Positions 19,919-28,258 of a stretch of DNA of 64,000 bases are shown here, piece after piece. The translations under genes and the position numbers were made by a program. The notes under the pieces were generated by a model that did not search any database, was not told the DNA's origin, and saw only the letters and a list, made by a program, of their open reading frames with translations. The stretch is from positions 1,550,001 to 1,614,000 of the forward strand of contig NZ_CP060634.1 in the NCBI RefSeq assembly GCF_014337195.1. The letters run 5' to 3'. Position 1 is the first letter of the stretch. Every line of letters begins with the position of its first letter. The DNA is from Qiania dongpingensis. Its GTDB lineage: Bacteria > Bacillota > Clostridia > Lachnospirales > Lachnospiraceae.

Positions 19919-19938
19919 AGGTGGATAAAAGTCCACCT
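19919..19938 (-). promoter_or_regulatory. Leader inverted repeat upstream of the GH13 gene
   Basis: A perfect 7-bp inverted repeat, AGGTGGA and TCCACCT, with a 6-nt loop, just downstream of the -10 box of the candidate promoter. It could be an operator for a sugar regulator or an mRNA 5' hairpin; the sequence alone does not decide. Confidence 0.5.
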
Positions 19939-19945
19939 CAGTATC

Positions 19946-19974
19946 ATTCTATACCAAAATACCTTTTTACACAA
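19946..19974 (-). promoter_or_regulatory. Candidate promoter of the GH13 gene
   Basis: Minus-strand TTGTGT (19969-19974) and TAGAAT (19946-19951) with 17-bp spacing, about 65 nt upstream of the ATG and downstream of the ftsH-side terminator. Confidence 0.6.
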
Positions 19975-20025
19975 CCTGACATTTCCGATAAACCGGCCAT
20001 TCTCCACAAATTTCCAGTAGACAGT

Positions 20026-20059
20026 AAAAAGGACAGCCTTTTTATGTGCTGTCCTTTTT
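20026..20059 (-). terminator. Strong bidirectional terminator downstream of ftsH
   Basis: A 12-bp perfect stem, AAAAAGGACAGC / GCTGTCCTTTTT, with a 10-nt loop and T/A runs on both sides. It ends the tilS-hpt-ftsH transcript before the GH13 promoter. Confidence 0.85.
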
Positions 20060-20310
20060 AGGAGAAGGTATTTCTTTCTTATGGGGTGTAGCAAAACTAT
20101 ATAAAAATGTATTGGGGGGGGGTTTTTACGTTTTTTATTATAGCATTGTGCAACGATTAAGTGTGCACAAAGTTTCCATGATTTGAAAAATAGTTTTAGC
20201 AATTTTAACGGCGTATGATTTTAGTCTTTCGCCGTCTGCTATCAAATTTCATAAAAGCCTCGCGATTTTTCCCTCATTTTTTATGATACCGATTTCACAT
20301 CCCTGATTTT

Positions 20311-22122
20311 CTATGCAAACAACGCCTCAAACTCTTCACGCCCGATCTTTTCCTTGGTCAGCAAAAGCTCCGCGCTCTTATGAAGGATATCCTCATGCTC
20401 TTTCAAAAGGCTCCTCGCTCTGGCATAGGAATGATCTATGATCCGTTTCACTTCCTCATCGATCGTGGAAGCAATCTCTTCTCCGTAGCTCCTCGTGTGG
20501 GCCAGATCCCGTCCAATAAATACCTGGTCATCATCGCTTCCATAACAAATCATGCCGATTCGCTCAGACATACCATATTTTGTGACCATATCCCGAGCGA
20601 TCTCCGTAGCCCGCTTGATATCCTGGGAAGCGCCGGTGGTGATATCATCGAAAATCAATTCCTCAGCAATCCTGCCTCCCAGGCTGACTTCAATCTCCTG
20701 GAACATCCTGCCTCTGGTATTGAACATCTCATCCTGCTCCGGAAGAGGCATCGTATAACCGGCCGCGCCGACGCCGGTAGGGATGATGGATACCGTATGA
20801 ACAGGCCCCACATCCGGAAGCAGATGGAACAAAATAGCATGGCCGCTCTCGTGGTAGGCCGTGATCCTTCTGTCCTTCTCGGATATCACCTTGCTCTTTT
20901 TCTCTGCTCCAATCCCAACTTTAACAAAGGAACGTTCGATATCCCTCTGGCTCAGATACTCTCTGTTTTCCTTCGCAGCCAGTATAGCAGCCTCGTTCAT
21001 CAGATTTTCCAGATCCGCTCCGGTAAATCCAGCCGTAGTCTGAGCGACCTTCTTAAGGTCCACATCTTCCGATAATGGCTTTTCTTTGGCATGGACCTGC
21101 AGGATCTCTTCACGGCCTTTCACATCGGGCCTTCCCACCGCAACCTTTCTGTCAAAACGGCCGGGACGCAGGATAGCGGGATCCAGGATGTCCACCCGGT
21201 TGGTAGCTGCCATCACGATGATCCCTTCGTTGACGCCGAAGCCGTCCATCTCCACGAGCAGCTGATTCAGAGTCTGCTCTCTCTCATCATGGCCGCCGCC
21301 CATGCCGGTGCCTCTCCGTCTGGCTACCGCATCGATCTCATCGATAAATACGATACAGGGAGCGCTTCTCTTCGCGTCCTCAAACAGATCGCGGACACGG
21401 GAAGCGCCGACGCCCACAAACATTTCCACGAAATCAGAACCAGAAATACTAAAGAATGGTACGCCCGCCTCTCCTGCCACCGCCTTCGCCAGCAGAGTCT
21501 TTCCGGTTCCGGGGGGGCCCACCAAGATCACGCCCTTCGGGATTCTGGCGCCTACCTTCATATATTTTCCAGGGCTTTTCAGAAAATCCACAATTTCCGC
21601 CAGATCCTCTTTTTCTTCATCAAGGCCGGCCACCTTTTTAAAATTGATACCCTGGCCGTCCCTGGCCACCTTCGCCCGGCTCTTGCCAAAATTCATCATC
21701 TTCTGATTGCTGCCTCCGGACATGGAGCGGTTCAGGATCATCATGACCAGCATCGCTACGATCAGCATCCCGATGATGATCGGAAGTACGATTGTGAAAA
21801 AGGTATCTTCCTCCGGCATGCTGTCCATCAGGACCTCGATATCACTGTCCAGGAGAAGCTCCTTGACCTCTTTGATATCCTCCACATTCCAGGTCCTCGG
21901 CGATCCGCCGTTATTAAAGAACAGCTTGACCGATCCCGTGGGTACTTCTTTGTTGGGATAAATCTCCGCCTTGGTCACATTTCCAAGCTCTACCTGCTCT
22001 ACAAACTCCTGGTAGGACCACACGTCCCCCTTGAGTAAATCTTTACGAATCCACATAAATGCCAGGATAATCACGGCCACTACCGCCAGATAGAATCCCA
22101 GCCCGCTTTTCTGCTTCTGCAA
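20311..22122 (-). CDS. ftsH: ATP-dependent zinc metalloprotease FtsH
   Basis: A membrane-bound AAA+ protease that degrades damaged membrane proteins and short-lived regulators. The 603-aa protein has transmembrane segments at about 9-25 and 108-130 flanking an outside domain, Walker A GPPGTGKT at 202-209, Walker B IVFIDEID at about 257-264, and the zinc site HESGH at 424-428. The best start is a TTG at 22120-22122 with AGGAGG 8 nt upstream; no ATG is suitably placed. It follows hpt by 15 nt and is the last gene of tilS-hpt-ftsH, a conserved order in Firmicutes. Confidence 0.96.
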   Translation of the reverse strand: MQKQKSGLGFYLAVVAVIILAFMWIRKDLLKGDVWSYQEFVEQVELGNVTKAEIYPNKEVPTGSVKLFFNNGGSPRTWNVEDIKEVKELLLDSDIEVLMDSMPEEDTFFTIVLPIIIGMLIVAMLVMMILNRSMSGGSNQKMMNFGKSRAKVARDGQGINFKKVAGLDEEKEDLAEIVDFLKSPGKYMKVGARIPKGVILVGPPGTGKTLLAKAVAGEAGVPFFSISGSDFVEMFVGVGASRVRDLFEDAKRSAPCIVFIDEIDAVARRRGTGMGGGHDEREQTLNQLLVEMDGFGVNEGIIVMAATNRVDILDPAILRPGRFDRKVAVGRPDVKGREEILQVHAKEKPLSEDVDLKKVAQTTAGFTGADLENLMNEAAILAAKENREYLSQRDIERSFVKVGIGAEKKSKVISEKDRRITAYHESGHAILFHLLPDVGPVHTVSIIPTGVGAAGYTMPLPEQDEMFNTRGRMFQEIEVSLGGRIAEELIFDDITTGASQDIKRATEIARDMVTKYGMSERIGMICYGSDDDQVFIGRDLAHTRSYGEEIASTIDEEVKRIIDHSYARARSLLKEHEDILHKSAELLLTKEKIGREEFEALFA

Positions 22123-22137
22123 TCCAAAAGCCTCCTT

Positions 22138-22662
22138 TTATAACTCTACCACGCCAATGTATGGCAGATTCCTGTATTTCTGGTCATAATCCAGCCCATA
22201 TCCGACTACAAATTCGTCGGGGATACTGAAACAGGTATAGTCTACCTGGACCTCCTTCTTCACCCGCCTGGAAGGCTTGTCAAGAAGGGTACAAATCCTG
22301 ATATCCGCAGGGTTCCTCTGCTTCAGTATCTCGATCAGATAGCTGAGCGTCCTGCCGGAATCAATGATATCCTCCACGATCAGTACATGTTTCCCGGCCA
22401 GGGGCTCATCCAGATCCTTGACGATCTTCACCACGCCGCTGGATTCGGTACCTGAGCCATAGCTGGAAACCGACATAAAATCGAGAGATACCGGAACTGA
22501 GATCCGTTTGGCCAGCTCACATGTGAAAAACACCCCGCCCTTCAGCACACATATGAGGTGAACAGATTTTCCCGCATAGTCTTCGCTGATCCTTTTTCCG
22601 ATCTCCTTTACCTTCTCATCCACTTCCTGTTCAGGAATCAATACCCTGATTTTATCTTCCAT
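22138..22662 (-). CDS. hpt: Hypoxanthine phosphoribosyltransferase
   Basis: Salvages hypoxanthine and guanine to IMP and GMP with PRPP. The 174-aa protein has the PRPP-binding signature VLIVEDIIDSGRT and the N-terminal KGGVFF loop of the family; the length is normal. It lies between tilS and ftsH with short gaps (27 and 15 nt), so it is in that operon. Confidence 0.95.
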   Translation of the reverse strand: MEDKIRVLIPEQEVDEKVKEIGKRISEDYAGKSVHLICVLKGGVFFTCELAKRISVPVSLDFMSVSSYGSGTESSGVVKIVKDLDEPLAGKHVLIVEDIIDSGRTLSYLIEILKQRNPADIRICTLLDKPSRRVKKEVQVDYTCFSIPDEFVVGYGLDYDQKYRNLPYIGVVEL

Positions 22663-22689
22663 ATCGAGTATCCTCTTTTCTTTCGAATT

Positions 22690-24171
22690 TTAATCCATTT
22701 CTTTCCTTATTTTTCTGACGGTCACCACAAGTATCTGTTTTGTCTCCTCTGTCACTTTATAAGCCTCGCTGATGCGCCCGCCTATGATCCAGAGCACGTG
22801 GCTTCCATCCGCCAGAATCGGAATCCTCCCCCGTTTGCCGGAAGGGATCTTTTCATTTATCATATACGCCTTTACTGTCTGTCTTCTGCCATCCGGAAAA
22901 GCCTGAAAATAGTCTCCCGGACATCTGCCTCTCAGACAAAGACTGTCTTTTATTTTATCATAATCAAACCATTTCGTATACCTGTTTTCCGGAATTTTTT
23001 CGTCCCCCTCCCGGGGAAATTTCCGATAATGTACGCGGACTCCAAACAATTCACGGGACTGCTCTTTTTCAGCCGGCATTAAAAGAAATCCCCGTCCGGA
23101 ACTCCCCTCCGGCCCGCCCGCATTCTCTCCCGCCATTTCCTGTCTGCTCCGGCGTCCTATCCATAATTCATCGTACCTTTTCTCCGCCGTAAAGCCTCCC
23201 GGCAGATGCACATACCGTCCGGACTGTTTCTCCAGCAGCTCCAGTATGCTGTCCGTATGCCGCTTCGTGATATCTTTAAGGCTTCCTGCCAGGCTCTCCA
23301 TGACCTGTCTCAGCACATAACCGGCCTGGACAGGCTCCAGCTCTTTAAGCTCCACGGAGGGTATCCGAATAAATGCTCCATTTCCTGCCCATCCCATATC
23401 AAAATCATACCGGCAGTAATTTTGAATCCATTCTCCGGCTGTTTTTGTCATCCATTTATCCAGCTCCCCTATCATGCCGGCCGCCTGGACAATATGGAGT
23501 ACGGCTTCCTGATTTACCAATTCCGCCTGAGGGAGAATCTGGCGCCGAATTCGGTTCCTGCTGTAATCCTCCGACATGTTGGTGCTGTCCTGGCAGTACG
23601 CAATCTGTTTCGTTTCCAGATATCTCTCTATTTCCCTACGTGAAACAAAAAGAAGCGGGCGCACCAGCACCTCCCGGCCTCCCACACGGCCTCCTGGCAT
23701 CGGCCCTTTGACAGCCACTCCGGCCAGGCCTTTGAGACCGCTCCCGCGGAACAGATGGAACAGGATAGTCTCTGCATTGTCGTTCCTGTTATGGGCCACA
23801 GCCATCCGGTCCCCGTTCCATTCCTTAAGCGCCTCCGCAAAACATTCATATCGGATCAGCCTGCCGGCCTCTTCCAGCGAAAGCCCTTTCTCTCTGGCAG
23901 CTGCCGGCACATCCCGGTAAAAGACCCTGCACGGAATCTCTCTTTCTCTGCAGAAAAGGCGGACATAATCCGCATCTCTTTCCGCCTCTTCTCCACGAAT
24001 CCCATGATGTACGTGGACGGCTGACAGCCGGATGCCCAGTTGTTCTTTAAGCTCCGAAAGCACAGAAAGAAGGCAGATGGAGTCTGCCCCGCCGGAAACA
24101 CCGGCCACGACCAGCTCACCTGCCCGCATCAAATCTTCCGTTTTTATGACGTCCAATACTTCCTGAAGCAT
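22690..24171 (-). CDS. tilS: tRNA(Ile)-lysidine synthetase
   Basis: TilS attaches lysine to C34 of the CAU-anticodon tRNA(Ile), changing both amino acid and codon specificity; it is essential. The 493-aa protein has the N-type ATP-pyrophosphatase loop SGGADS at residues 26-31, the HVHHGIRGEEA segment, a middle helical domain and a C-terminal TilS domain (LCLRGRCPGDYF near residue 410). The ribosome binding site is modest (GAGG). A good promoter lies about 90 nt upstream, so it starts the tilS-hpt-ftsH operon. Confidence 0.95.
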   Translation of the reverse strand: MLQEVLDVIKTEDLMRAGELVVAGVSGGADSICLLSVLSELKEQLGIRLSAVHVHHGIRGEEAERDADYVRLFCREREIPCRVFYRDVPAAAREKGLSLEEAGRLIRYECFAEALKEWNGDRMAVAHNRNDNAETILFHLFRGSGLKGLAGVAVKGPMPGGRVGGREVLVRPLLFVSRREIERYLETKQIAYCQDSTNMSEDYSRNRIRRQILPQAELVNQEAVLHIVQAAGMIGELDKWMTKTAGEWIQNYCRYDFDMGWAGNGAFIRIPSVELKELEPVQAGYVLRQVMESLAGSLKDITKRHTDSILELLEKQSGRYVHLPGGFTAEKRYDELWIGRRSRQEMAGENAGGPEGSSGRGFLLMPAEKEQSRELFGVRVHYRKFPREGDEKIPENRYTKWFDYDKIKDSLCLRGRCPGDYFQAFPDGRRQTVKAYMINEKIPSGKRGRIPILADGSHVLWIIGGRISEAYKVTEETKQILVVTVRKIRKEMD

Positions 24172-24258
24172 CTTAAGTCCTCATAATCCATACCATCGGA
24201 ACCACGTTCCCTCGTATCCGGCTCCAAACGATCCGTTTCCCAATTCCTGTTAATTAAT

Positions 24259-24287
24259 ACTATACTTGAATTCGGAGGCGAAATCAA
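24259..24287 (-). promoter_or_regulatory. Candidate tilS-hpt-ftsH promoter
   Basis: Minus-strand TTGATT (24282-24287) and TATAGT (24259-24264) with 17-bp spacing. The dispersed element begins only 14 nt further upstream, at 24301. Confidence 0.65.
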
Positions 24288-24300
24288 GTGTATGCCTATA

Positions 24301-24826
24301 CCTTTAAATACCTTTCAAACAAACTTTCTTAATCTGGTTTATAAAGCAAGAGGAAATCGGATCCTTCCTCTCGCTCTTTCTTCCGCACCAAAATAAGAGC
24401 TCATTTGTTTTGAAAATCATTGGGGCGATCCACCGCAGCCCGCTGCCATTAGGCGCGCGGGCGTGTGGATATTTAATCCTTTTCTGGAATCTAAGAAATG
24501 AAATTCATCCAACGTGGTGCGGCAGGCAGGGCGCCGACAGAAAGATTTCGGGCCGGCATAAAGGTGAGCGCTGCAGGGCAGAAACCGGTGTTCCCCAGGC
24601 GGAGGGAGGCAGAAACGGAAATACCGATTCCGCTTCTGAGCGAACAGGAGACAGGAAATCATAAAGATTTCCTGTCGACATGTGAGCGGTACTCCTGGAG
24701 CGGGGATAAGACGGTCCCTGCATCGCCAGCGAACCGAAATCGTGACGGTCCGGAACTTCTGCCGGTGACTAACTGGAGCTTAATCGGAACTAATTAAAAA
24801 TGATTCCAAAAAGTATTTTGTATCAT
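24301..24826. repeat. Dispersed structured element, copy 1 (short form)
   Basis: A roughly 526-bp intergenic element, also present at 33601-34329 and 53865-54594. All three copies read in the same direction on the plus strand, against the flanking genes. This copy lacks the roughly 200-bp extra arm of the others: where it would start the sequence is simply GAGGAAATCGGATCC. The core helix pairs 24534-24551 with 24750-24765, and the hairpin 24650-24660 / 24666-24676 is an 11-bp perfect stem. It lies between the spoIIE stop codon, which falls in its last bases, and the tilS promoter. No transposase, tRNA or recognisable known RNA was found in it; its function is unknown. Confidence 0.9.
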
Positions 24827-26487
24827 GCTTTCCAGATCCCGATCGTAAGCACCGTCATATCATCCCGACAGTCTGTGCCGGAGACCATGGCATAATGAAG
24901 AATCTCATCTGCCACATCCTGAAGATTTTCCCCGGATGTACAGGACAGGACCTCTCTCATGGTTTCCTCTTTATCCTCTCCCTCCAGAGCGTCCAGAACG
25001 CCGTCCGTCACCATGACGATCTTATCTCCGTCACGCAGCTGTTTTTCCAGCCTTTCCGGTTCGGCCCGGCTGATGACTCCCGCCGGCAGTCCGTCCGCTT
25101 TTATGGTCTCAATTTCCCTTCCCCGTTTTAAAAAAGTCGTCACTCCCCCGGCTTTTACAAATTCACAGACTCCAGAATACAGATCTGCCACCGCCAGATC
25201 AACGGTGATGGGACGCTGTTCCTGATCCTTGAGCAGCAGAACAGCATTCATCAGACGGATGGCTCTTTCCAGGCTGAAGCCGCTGGATAAAAGCTGTTCA
25301 GCAAGCTCCATCACCACTTCGCTGTCCCGAAACGCCCTCCTGCCGGATCCCATGCCATCGGCGACACCGAACAGAAGACGTCCGTCCGGAATGGAACAGA
25401 AGGTGAAGTTATCCCCTGACAGCTCTTCTCCTTCTCTGGACGCCCTGGCTATGCCATGGAGCATCATGTAGCCCGGCGCTTTTATCAGCCTTACCGTACA
25501 GGGCTCTTTTGTCACGATCCTTCTGCTGTCCAAGGACGGAAGAAATTTTTCCTCCACAGTCCGGCTGACGGTCTCCGCCAGTTCCCTCACTGTCATACAG
25601 CGGTTTCCCGATGCCTGGACGGTGAGAAACGCTTCCCGCTTCTCATTCTCCTTTTCCAGGATCATGATATTCTCTACCTTTATCCGTCTGAGCCTCAGCT
25701 CTCTGCGAATCTTGTCCTTATATTGATCTGAGATATCCTCTGTCGCTTCGATGTCCTCAGAAAGCTCAGAAAGGATCCGCTCCATCTCTTTAAAGCCTTC
25801 CGCCACGGCTTCCCGGCATTCCTCATAACGGCCCTTCCAGACCAGATTCTCTAACGGCAGGGCTATCTCTCCTCCCGATACCGACGGAATTCCTTCCTCG
25901 ACTACAAACTCATCCGGCTCCCTCGAAAAGCTTGTCCCGCCGCACTGGGAAAATGTACTCGCCAGTTTTTCCATGGAATCCGATACAGACTGCACCCGCT
26001 GTGCCGCCGTCCGTTCCCTTCCCGGCATATAAAATGGAAATGGCCTAACTGCCGCCTGCCTTACTTCTGTCTTCCGGCACAGGCTCCTCGGTATCAGCAG
26101 AAAGACCGCAGCCGCAATAAAAAACTCCACGATTCCCTGATCGATCTCCTGGGGAAGATAGACGATTCCTGCCGCCGCCGCCCCCGCCAGGAATCCCAAG
26201 GTACTGCCGGCACGGCCGAGACTTCGGAAAACTCCCGCCAGCACGCCCGTCAGACAAAGCATTCCCATCACTGACAAATCTCCCTGCCAGATGGTTTCTA
26301 TGATTCCACAGCCTGTCCCCGCTACCGCGCCGATTCCTGCTCCAAATTTATATCCGACAAACAATACACTGAAATACATTCCGGTCCTCACGATCGAGGC
26401 CAGTGTCTTCCCCTGGGCCAGAAACGCTGTCAGCATAAAGCCAAAGGCCAAAGCCAGGACCGCCCGCACAAAAGTCTCCTTTTTCAT
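24823..26487 (-). CDS. spoIIE: Stage II sporulation protein E, serine phosphatase (short form)
   Basis: SpoIIE dephosphorylates the anti-anti-sigma factor SpoIIAA, releasing sigma-F in the forespore. The 554-aa protein has an N-terminal membrane region (about residues 8-135, several hydrophobic spans), a linker with coiled-coil character, and a C-terminal PP2C-type domain with the metal-binding Asp in GVADGMGSGRRA and in VMVTDGVLD. It is much shorter than the roughly 800-aa B. subtilis protein, mostly through a smaller membrane part. The ATG at 26485-26487 has GGGAGGT upstream; the open frame extends further but through the promoter. Two Spo0A boxes sit at its promoter. The stop codon lies within the end of the dispersed element. 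Confidence 0.93.
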   Translation of the reverse strand: MKKETFVRAVLALAFGFMLTAFLAQGKTLASIVRTGMYFSVLFVGYKFGAGIGAVAGTGCGIIETIWQGDLSVMGMLCLTGVLAGVFRSLGRAGSTLGFLAGAAAAGIVYLPQEIDQGIVEFFIAAAVFLLIPRSLCRKTEVRQAAVRPFPFYMPGRERTAAQRVQSVSDSMEKLASTFSQCGGTSFSREPDEFVVEEGIPSVSGGEIALPLENLVWKGRYEECREAVAEGFKEMERILSELSEDIEATEDISDQYKDKIRRELRLRRIKVENIMILEKENEKREAFLTVQASGNRCMTVRELAETVSRTVEEKFLPSLDSRRIVTKEPCTVRLIKAPGYMMLHGIARASREGEELSGDNFTFCSIPDGRLLFGVADGMGSGRRAFRDSEVVMELAEQLLSSGFSLERAIRLMNAVLLLKDQEQRPITVDLAVADLYSGVCEFVKAGGVTTFLKRGREIETIKADGLPAGVISRAEPERLEKQLRDGDKIVMVTDGVLDALEGEDKEETMREVLSCTSGENLQDVADEILHYAMVSGTDCRDDMTVLTIGIWKA

Positions 26488-26509
26488 TACAATACCTCCC
26501 TGAGAGAAT

Positions 26510-26575
26510 ATTATAACGTTTTGTCCGTGGGAAGGCTGTCGAAAGGGGACAGCCCCTGCATAAAAGTTTTCGACA
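26510..26575 (-). promoter_or_regulatory. spoIIE promoter with two Spo0A boxes
   Basis: Minus-strand TCGACA (26537-26542) and TATAAT (26510-26515) are separated by 21 bp, the unusual spacing of Spo0A-activated spoIIE/spoIIG promoters. TGTCGAA, the 0A-box consensus, occurs at 26537-26543 (plus orientation, overlapping the -35) and at 26569-26575 (minus orientation). Direct activation by phosphorylated Spo0A is a strong inference. Confidence 0.75.
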
Positions 26576-26580
26576 GAAAA

Positions 26581-26611
26581 AGACCCCGGCTCCTTCCATG
26601 GCCCAGGGTCT
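26581..26611 (-). terminator. Terminator between divIC and spoIIE
   Basis: A 9-bp stem with one G-U pair, AGACCC...GGGTCT, followed on the minus strand by TTTTTC. It separates the vegetative divIC transcript from the Spo0A-controlled spoIIE promoter. Confidence 0.7.
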
Positions 26612-26615
26612 ATCA

Positions 26616-26930
26616 TTAATCGTTATTTTTCGGCTTTAAAAGCGTCTCTCCGGGCATCACCAGTCCCAGTTTTGTCTTTGCGATCTCCTCTATGTATTTC
26701 TTCGTCTTTACGTAAATTTCCTGTTCTTCCAGCTCCGAGGCTTTCTGCTCCTCGCTTTCGATCTGGCTCTTTATATTCTCTTCCCTGGCCGCATACCGGT
26801 CATCCTTGGCCTGCAATGTCCTTGTCTTATACATCACCGCGCCGCCTAATAGAGCCACCACCAGGAGAATCCCCAGAATGACCTTTTTGCTCTGTCTTTT
26901 GTAACGCTTTTTCCTTCTGCTTCCTTCCAT
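26616..26930 (-). CDS. divIC: Septum formation initiator (DivIC/FtsB family)
   Basis: A bitopic division protein that joins FtsL and DivIB at the septum. The 104-aa protein has a very basic N-terminus, one transmembrane helix (about residues 17-34), a coiled coil (about 38-75) and the family's C-terminal YIEEIAKTKLGLVMPGE. The ATG at 26928-26930 is preferred: GGTG lies 6 nt upstream, whereas an ATG 24 nt earlier has none. Its first 104 nt overlap the end of yabQ in another frame, an unusually long overlap. Confidence 0.9.
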   Translation of the reverse strand: MEGSRRKKRYKRQSKKVILGILLVVALLGGAVMYKTRTLQAKDDRYAAREENIKSQIESEEQKASELEEQEIYVKTKKYIEEIAKTKLGLVMPGETLLKPKNND

Positions 26931-27435
26931 GCTTTTCACCGCGGTCCTTCTCATTTAAAGCGCTGTCTTCCTTTTTCTTCTGCGCCTGTTCTCTCCGGGC
27001 TTTCTTCTCCTGCAGTCTTTGCTCTCGCTTTTTCCAAGCTGCACTTATTTTTATTGTAAGGCATTTCGTCCACTTTTTCAATAGCCGCCCCGCAGTTTTT
27101 GCCGGAAAGGCCAGCCCTTTCAGGATATACTGGAATATTGTTCCAAATATCTTCACTAAAATCGGGCTCAGGGTTATATGATACAGCCACATGCCGGATG
27201 CCGCGCCCGCCAGCGCATACCACCGGACATTTCCGTCGTTCATGGTAAACAGAAGATAGAACAGTGCAAAGCCTGCAAAAACCCAGTAAATAAAATCTTC
27301 AATGGCAACCGCCCAGGAAGCATGTCTCACCGCCGTTCTTGCGATGCGAAAGCAGTCATACGCAACCGTAAGGCCGGCCCCCCAAAGAACCGACACCAGA
27401 AGGAAGTCCGCTTCTTCCCGAATCATCCCGCTCAT
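26827..27435 (-). CDS. yabQ: Spore cortex biosynthesis protein YabQ
   Basis: A sporulation membrane protein needed for cortex formation, acting in the mother cell around the forespore membrane. The 202-aa protein has several hydrophobic segments in its first 100 residues (YDCFRIARTA, VFAGFALFYLLFT) and then a long, highly charged Lys/Glu/Gln tail. The tail is longer than usual and its last 35 codons overlap divIC. The start lies 3 nt after the yabP stop; a second ATG 9 nt on (MIREEAD) has a slightly better leader. Confidence 0.88.
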   Translation of the reverse strand: MSGMIREEADFLLVSVLWGAGLTVAYDCFRIARTAVRHASWAVAIEDFIYWVFAGFALFYLLFTMNDGNVRWYALAGAASGMWLYHITLSPILVKIFGTIFQYILKGLAFPAKTAGRLLKKWTKCLTIKISAAWKKREQRLQEKKARREQAQKKKEDSALNEKDRGEKHGRKQKEKALQKTEQKGHSGDSPGGGSIRRRGDV

Positions 27436-27438
27436 AGG

Positions 27439-27726
27439 CTATTTAAACAGACGCCCTAGGAAGGACTCTCCCTGCGCCTTTCTTCCGCGGCTCTCGGAAT
27501 AAACAAAGCTGTCCATCCGGCCTCCGATATCCACCTCACCCTGCTCTACGGTAAGACGGCTCACCTTCAGATCTTCTCCCTTTATGGTCAAAGTCCCCTG
27601 TTCTGTCTCCAGGATCACTTCCTTCTCATCAAAGGATACCACTTCCTGGACACCGCTTATCATTGCGTGGGCTCGTTTATCAAGCATCACCTTATGGGGC
27701 TTCGCCCTCTGCCTCTGTTCCTCCAT
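27439..27726 (-). CDS. yabP: Sporulation protein YabP
   Basis: A small protein of the YabP/YqfC family needed with YabQ for spore cortex assembly. The 95-aa sequence contains the family core HKVMLDKRAHAMISGV and a beta-rich middle (VILETEQGTLTIKGEDLKV). It sits between rqcP and yabQ, as in B. subtilis, with a 3-nt gap to yabQ. Confidence 0.93.
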   Translation of the reverse strand: MEEQRQRAKPHKVMLDKRAHAMISGVQEVVSFDEKEVILETEQGTLTIKGEDLKVSRLTVEQGEVDIGGRMDSFVYSESRGRKAQGESFLGRLFK

Positions 27727-27787
27727 CCAATCTCTCCCTTCTGCATTGTCCTATTGGGATTCTATGCAGAAGGATAAGCCCCTATGA

Positions 27788-28027
27788 CTACAGGTAGCGG
27801 TACATTTCCCCCGCGTCCTCTTTTTTTGTGCTCTCCTGGACCTTAAGAACCTCCGCTTTTACAGAGCGGTTTCCAAACTGTACTTCTATGATATCTCCTT
27901 CCTTCACGTTCAGAGACGCTTTGGCCGGCCTGTCATTGACCAGTACACGGCCGCCGTCACAGGCCTCATTGGCCACGGTACGCCGTTTGATGATGCGGGA
28001 TACCTTCAGAAACTTATCTAATCTCAT
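27788..28027 (-). CDS. rqcP: S4-domain RNA-binding protein RqcP (YabO)
   Basis: A 79-aa S4-domain protein. Its B. subtilis homologue RqcP binds the large ribosomal subunit with RqcH and supports poly-alanine tailing of stalled peptides. MRLDKFLKVSRIIKRRTVANEACDGG is the S4 fold, with RVLVNDRPAKAS completing it. AGGAGG precedes the ATG. The 60-nt gap to yabP holds no clear terminator. Confidence 0.92.
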   Translation of the reverse strand: MRLDKFLKVSRIIKRRTVANEACDGGRVLVNDRPAKASLNVKEGDIIEVQFGNRSVKAEVLKVQESTKKEDAGEMYRYL

Positions 28028-28176
28028 GAGATCCTCCTATTAGAACAAAGTGGGTAAACCCACTTCAAACTCCCCTTCCCTTCAATCTTTGAAGGGCTTG
28101 TCAACTTTGCGCCCCGATGTGCGGCTGCAAAGCAGCCTTCCTCTGTACATCGTGTACATTCTGCCCCGAGGGCTTT

Positions 28177-28209
28177 TTATTTCATAGGACGCACTTTCCT
28201 ATGAAATAA
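28177..28209. other. 12-bp perfect inverted repeat in the hup-rqcP gap
   Basis: TTATTTCATAGG and CCTATGAAATAA flank a 9-nt loop, immediately beyond the HU terminator. The 230-bp gap holds further short hairpins closer to rqcP, including AAGTGGG/CCCACTT directly before its ribosome binding site. Their role is unknown. Confidence 0.6.
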
Positions 28210-28212
28210 AGA

Positions 28213-28237
28213 AACTGCCGCAGTCCCTGCGGCAGTT
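28213..28237 (-). terminator. Terminator of hup
   Basis: An 11-bp perfect stem, AACTGCCGCAG / CTGCGGCAGTT, with a 3-nt loop; on the minus strand it is followed by TTTCTTTATTT. Confidence 0.85.
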
Positions 28238-28258
28238 CTGAATCACTGTTAAGAGTAA

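Larger units (their letters stand above)
19882..20310. other. 429-bp intergenic region between ftsH and the GH13 gene
   Basis: No gene is visible. From the ftsH side it holds an AT-rich stretch, a run of nine G (20114-20122), the ftsH-side terminator hairpin (20026-20059), the GH13 promoter and a leader hairpin. A TATAAT-like box on the minus strand (20137-20142) lacks a good -35 partner. Confidence 0.7.

Noticed and set aside
20114..20122. Phase-variable coding tract
   Set aside because: The G run is not inside or at the start of any reading frame that encodes a recognisable protein.
19882..20202. Longer N-terminus of the GH13 protein
   Set aside because: It would cross a strong terminator and the G tract; the ATG at 19881 has AAGGAGTG and fits the family start.
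24301..24826. Dispersed element as an insertion sequence or classical MITE
   Set aside because: No transposase frame and no clear terminal inverted repeats or target duplications at the ends of copies 1 and 3.
26488..26616. Longer spoIIE start at 26616
   Set aside because: The extension runs through the promoter, 0A boxes and terminator; the ATG at 26487 has the ribosome binding site.
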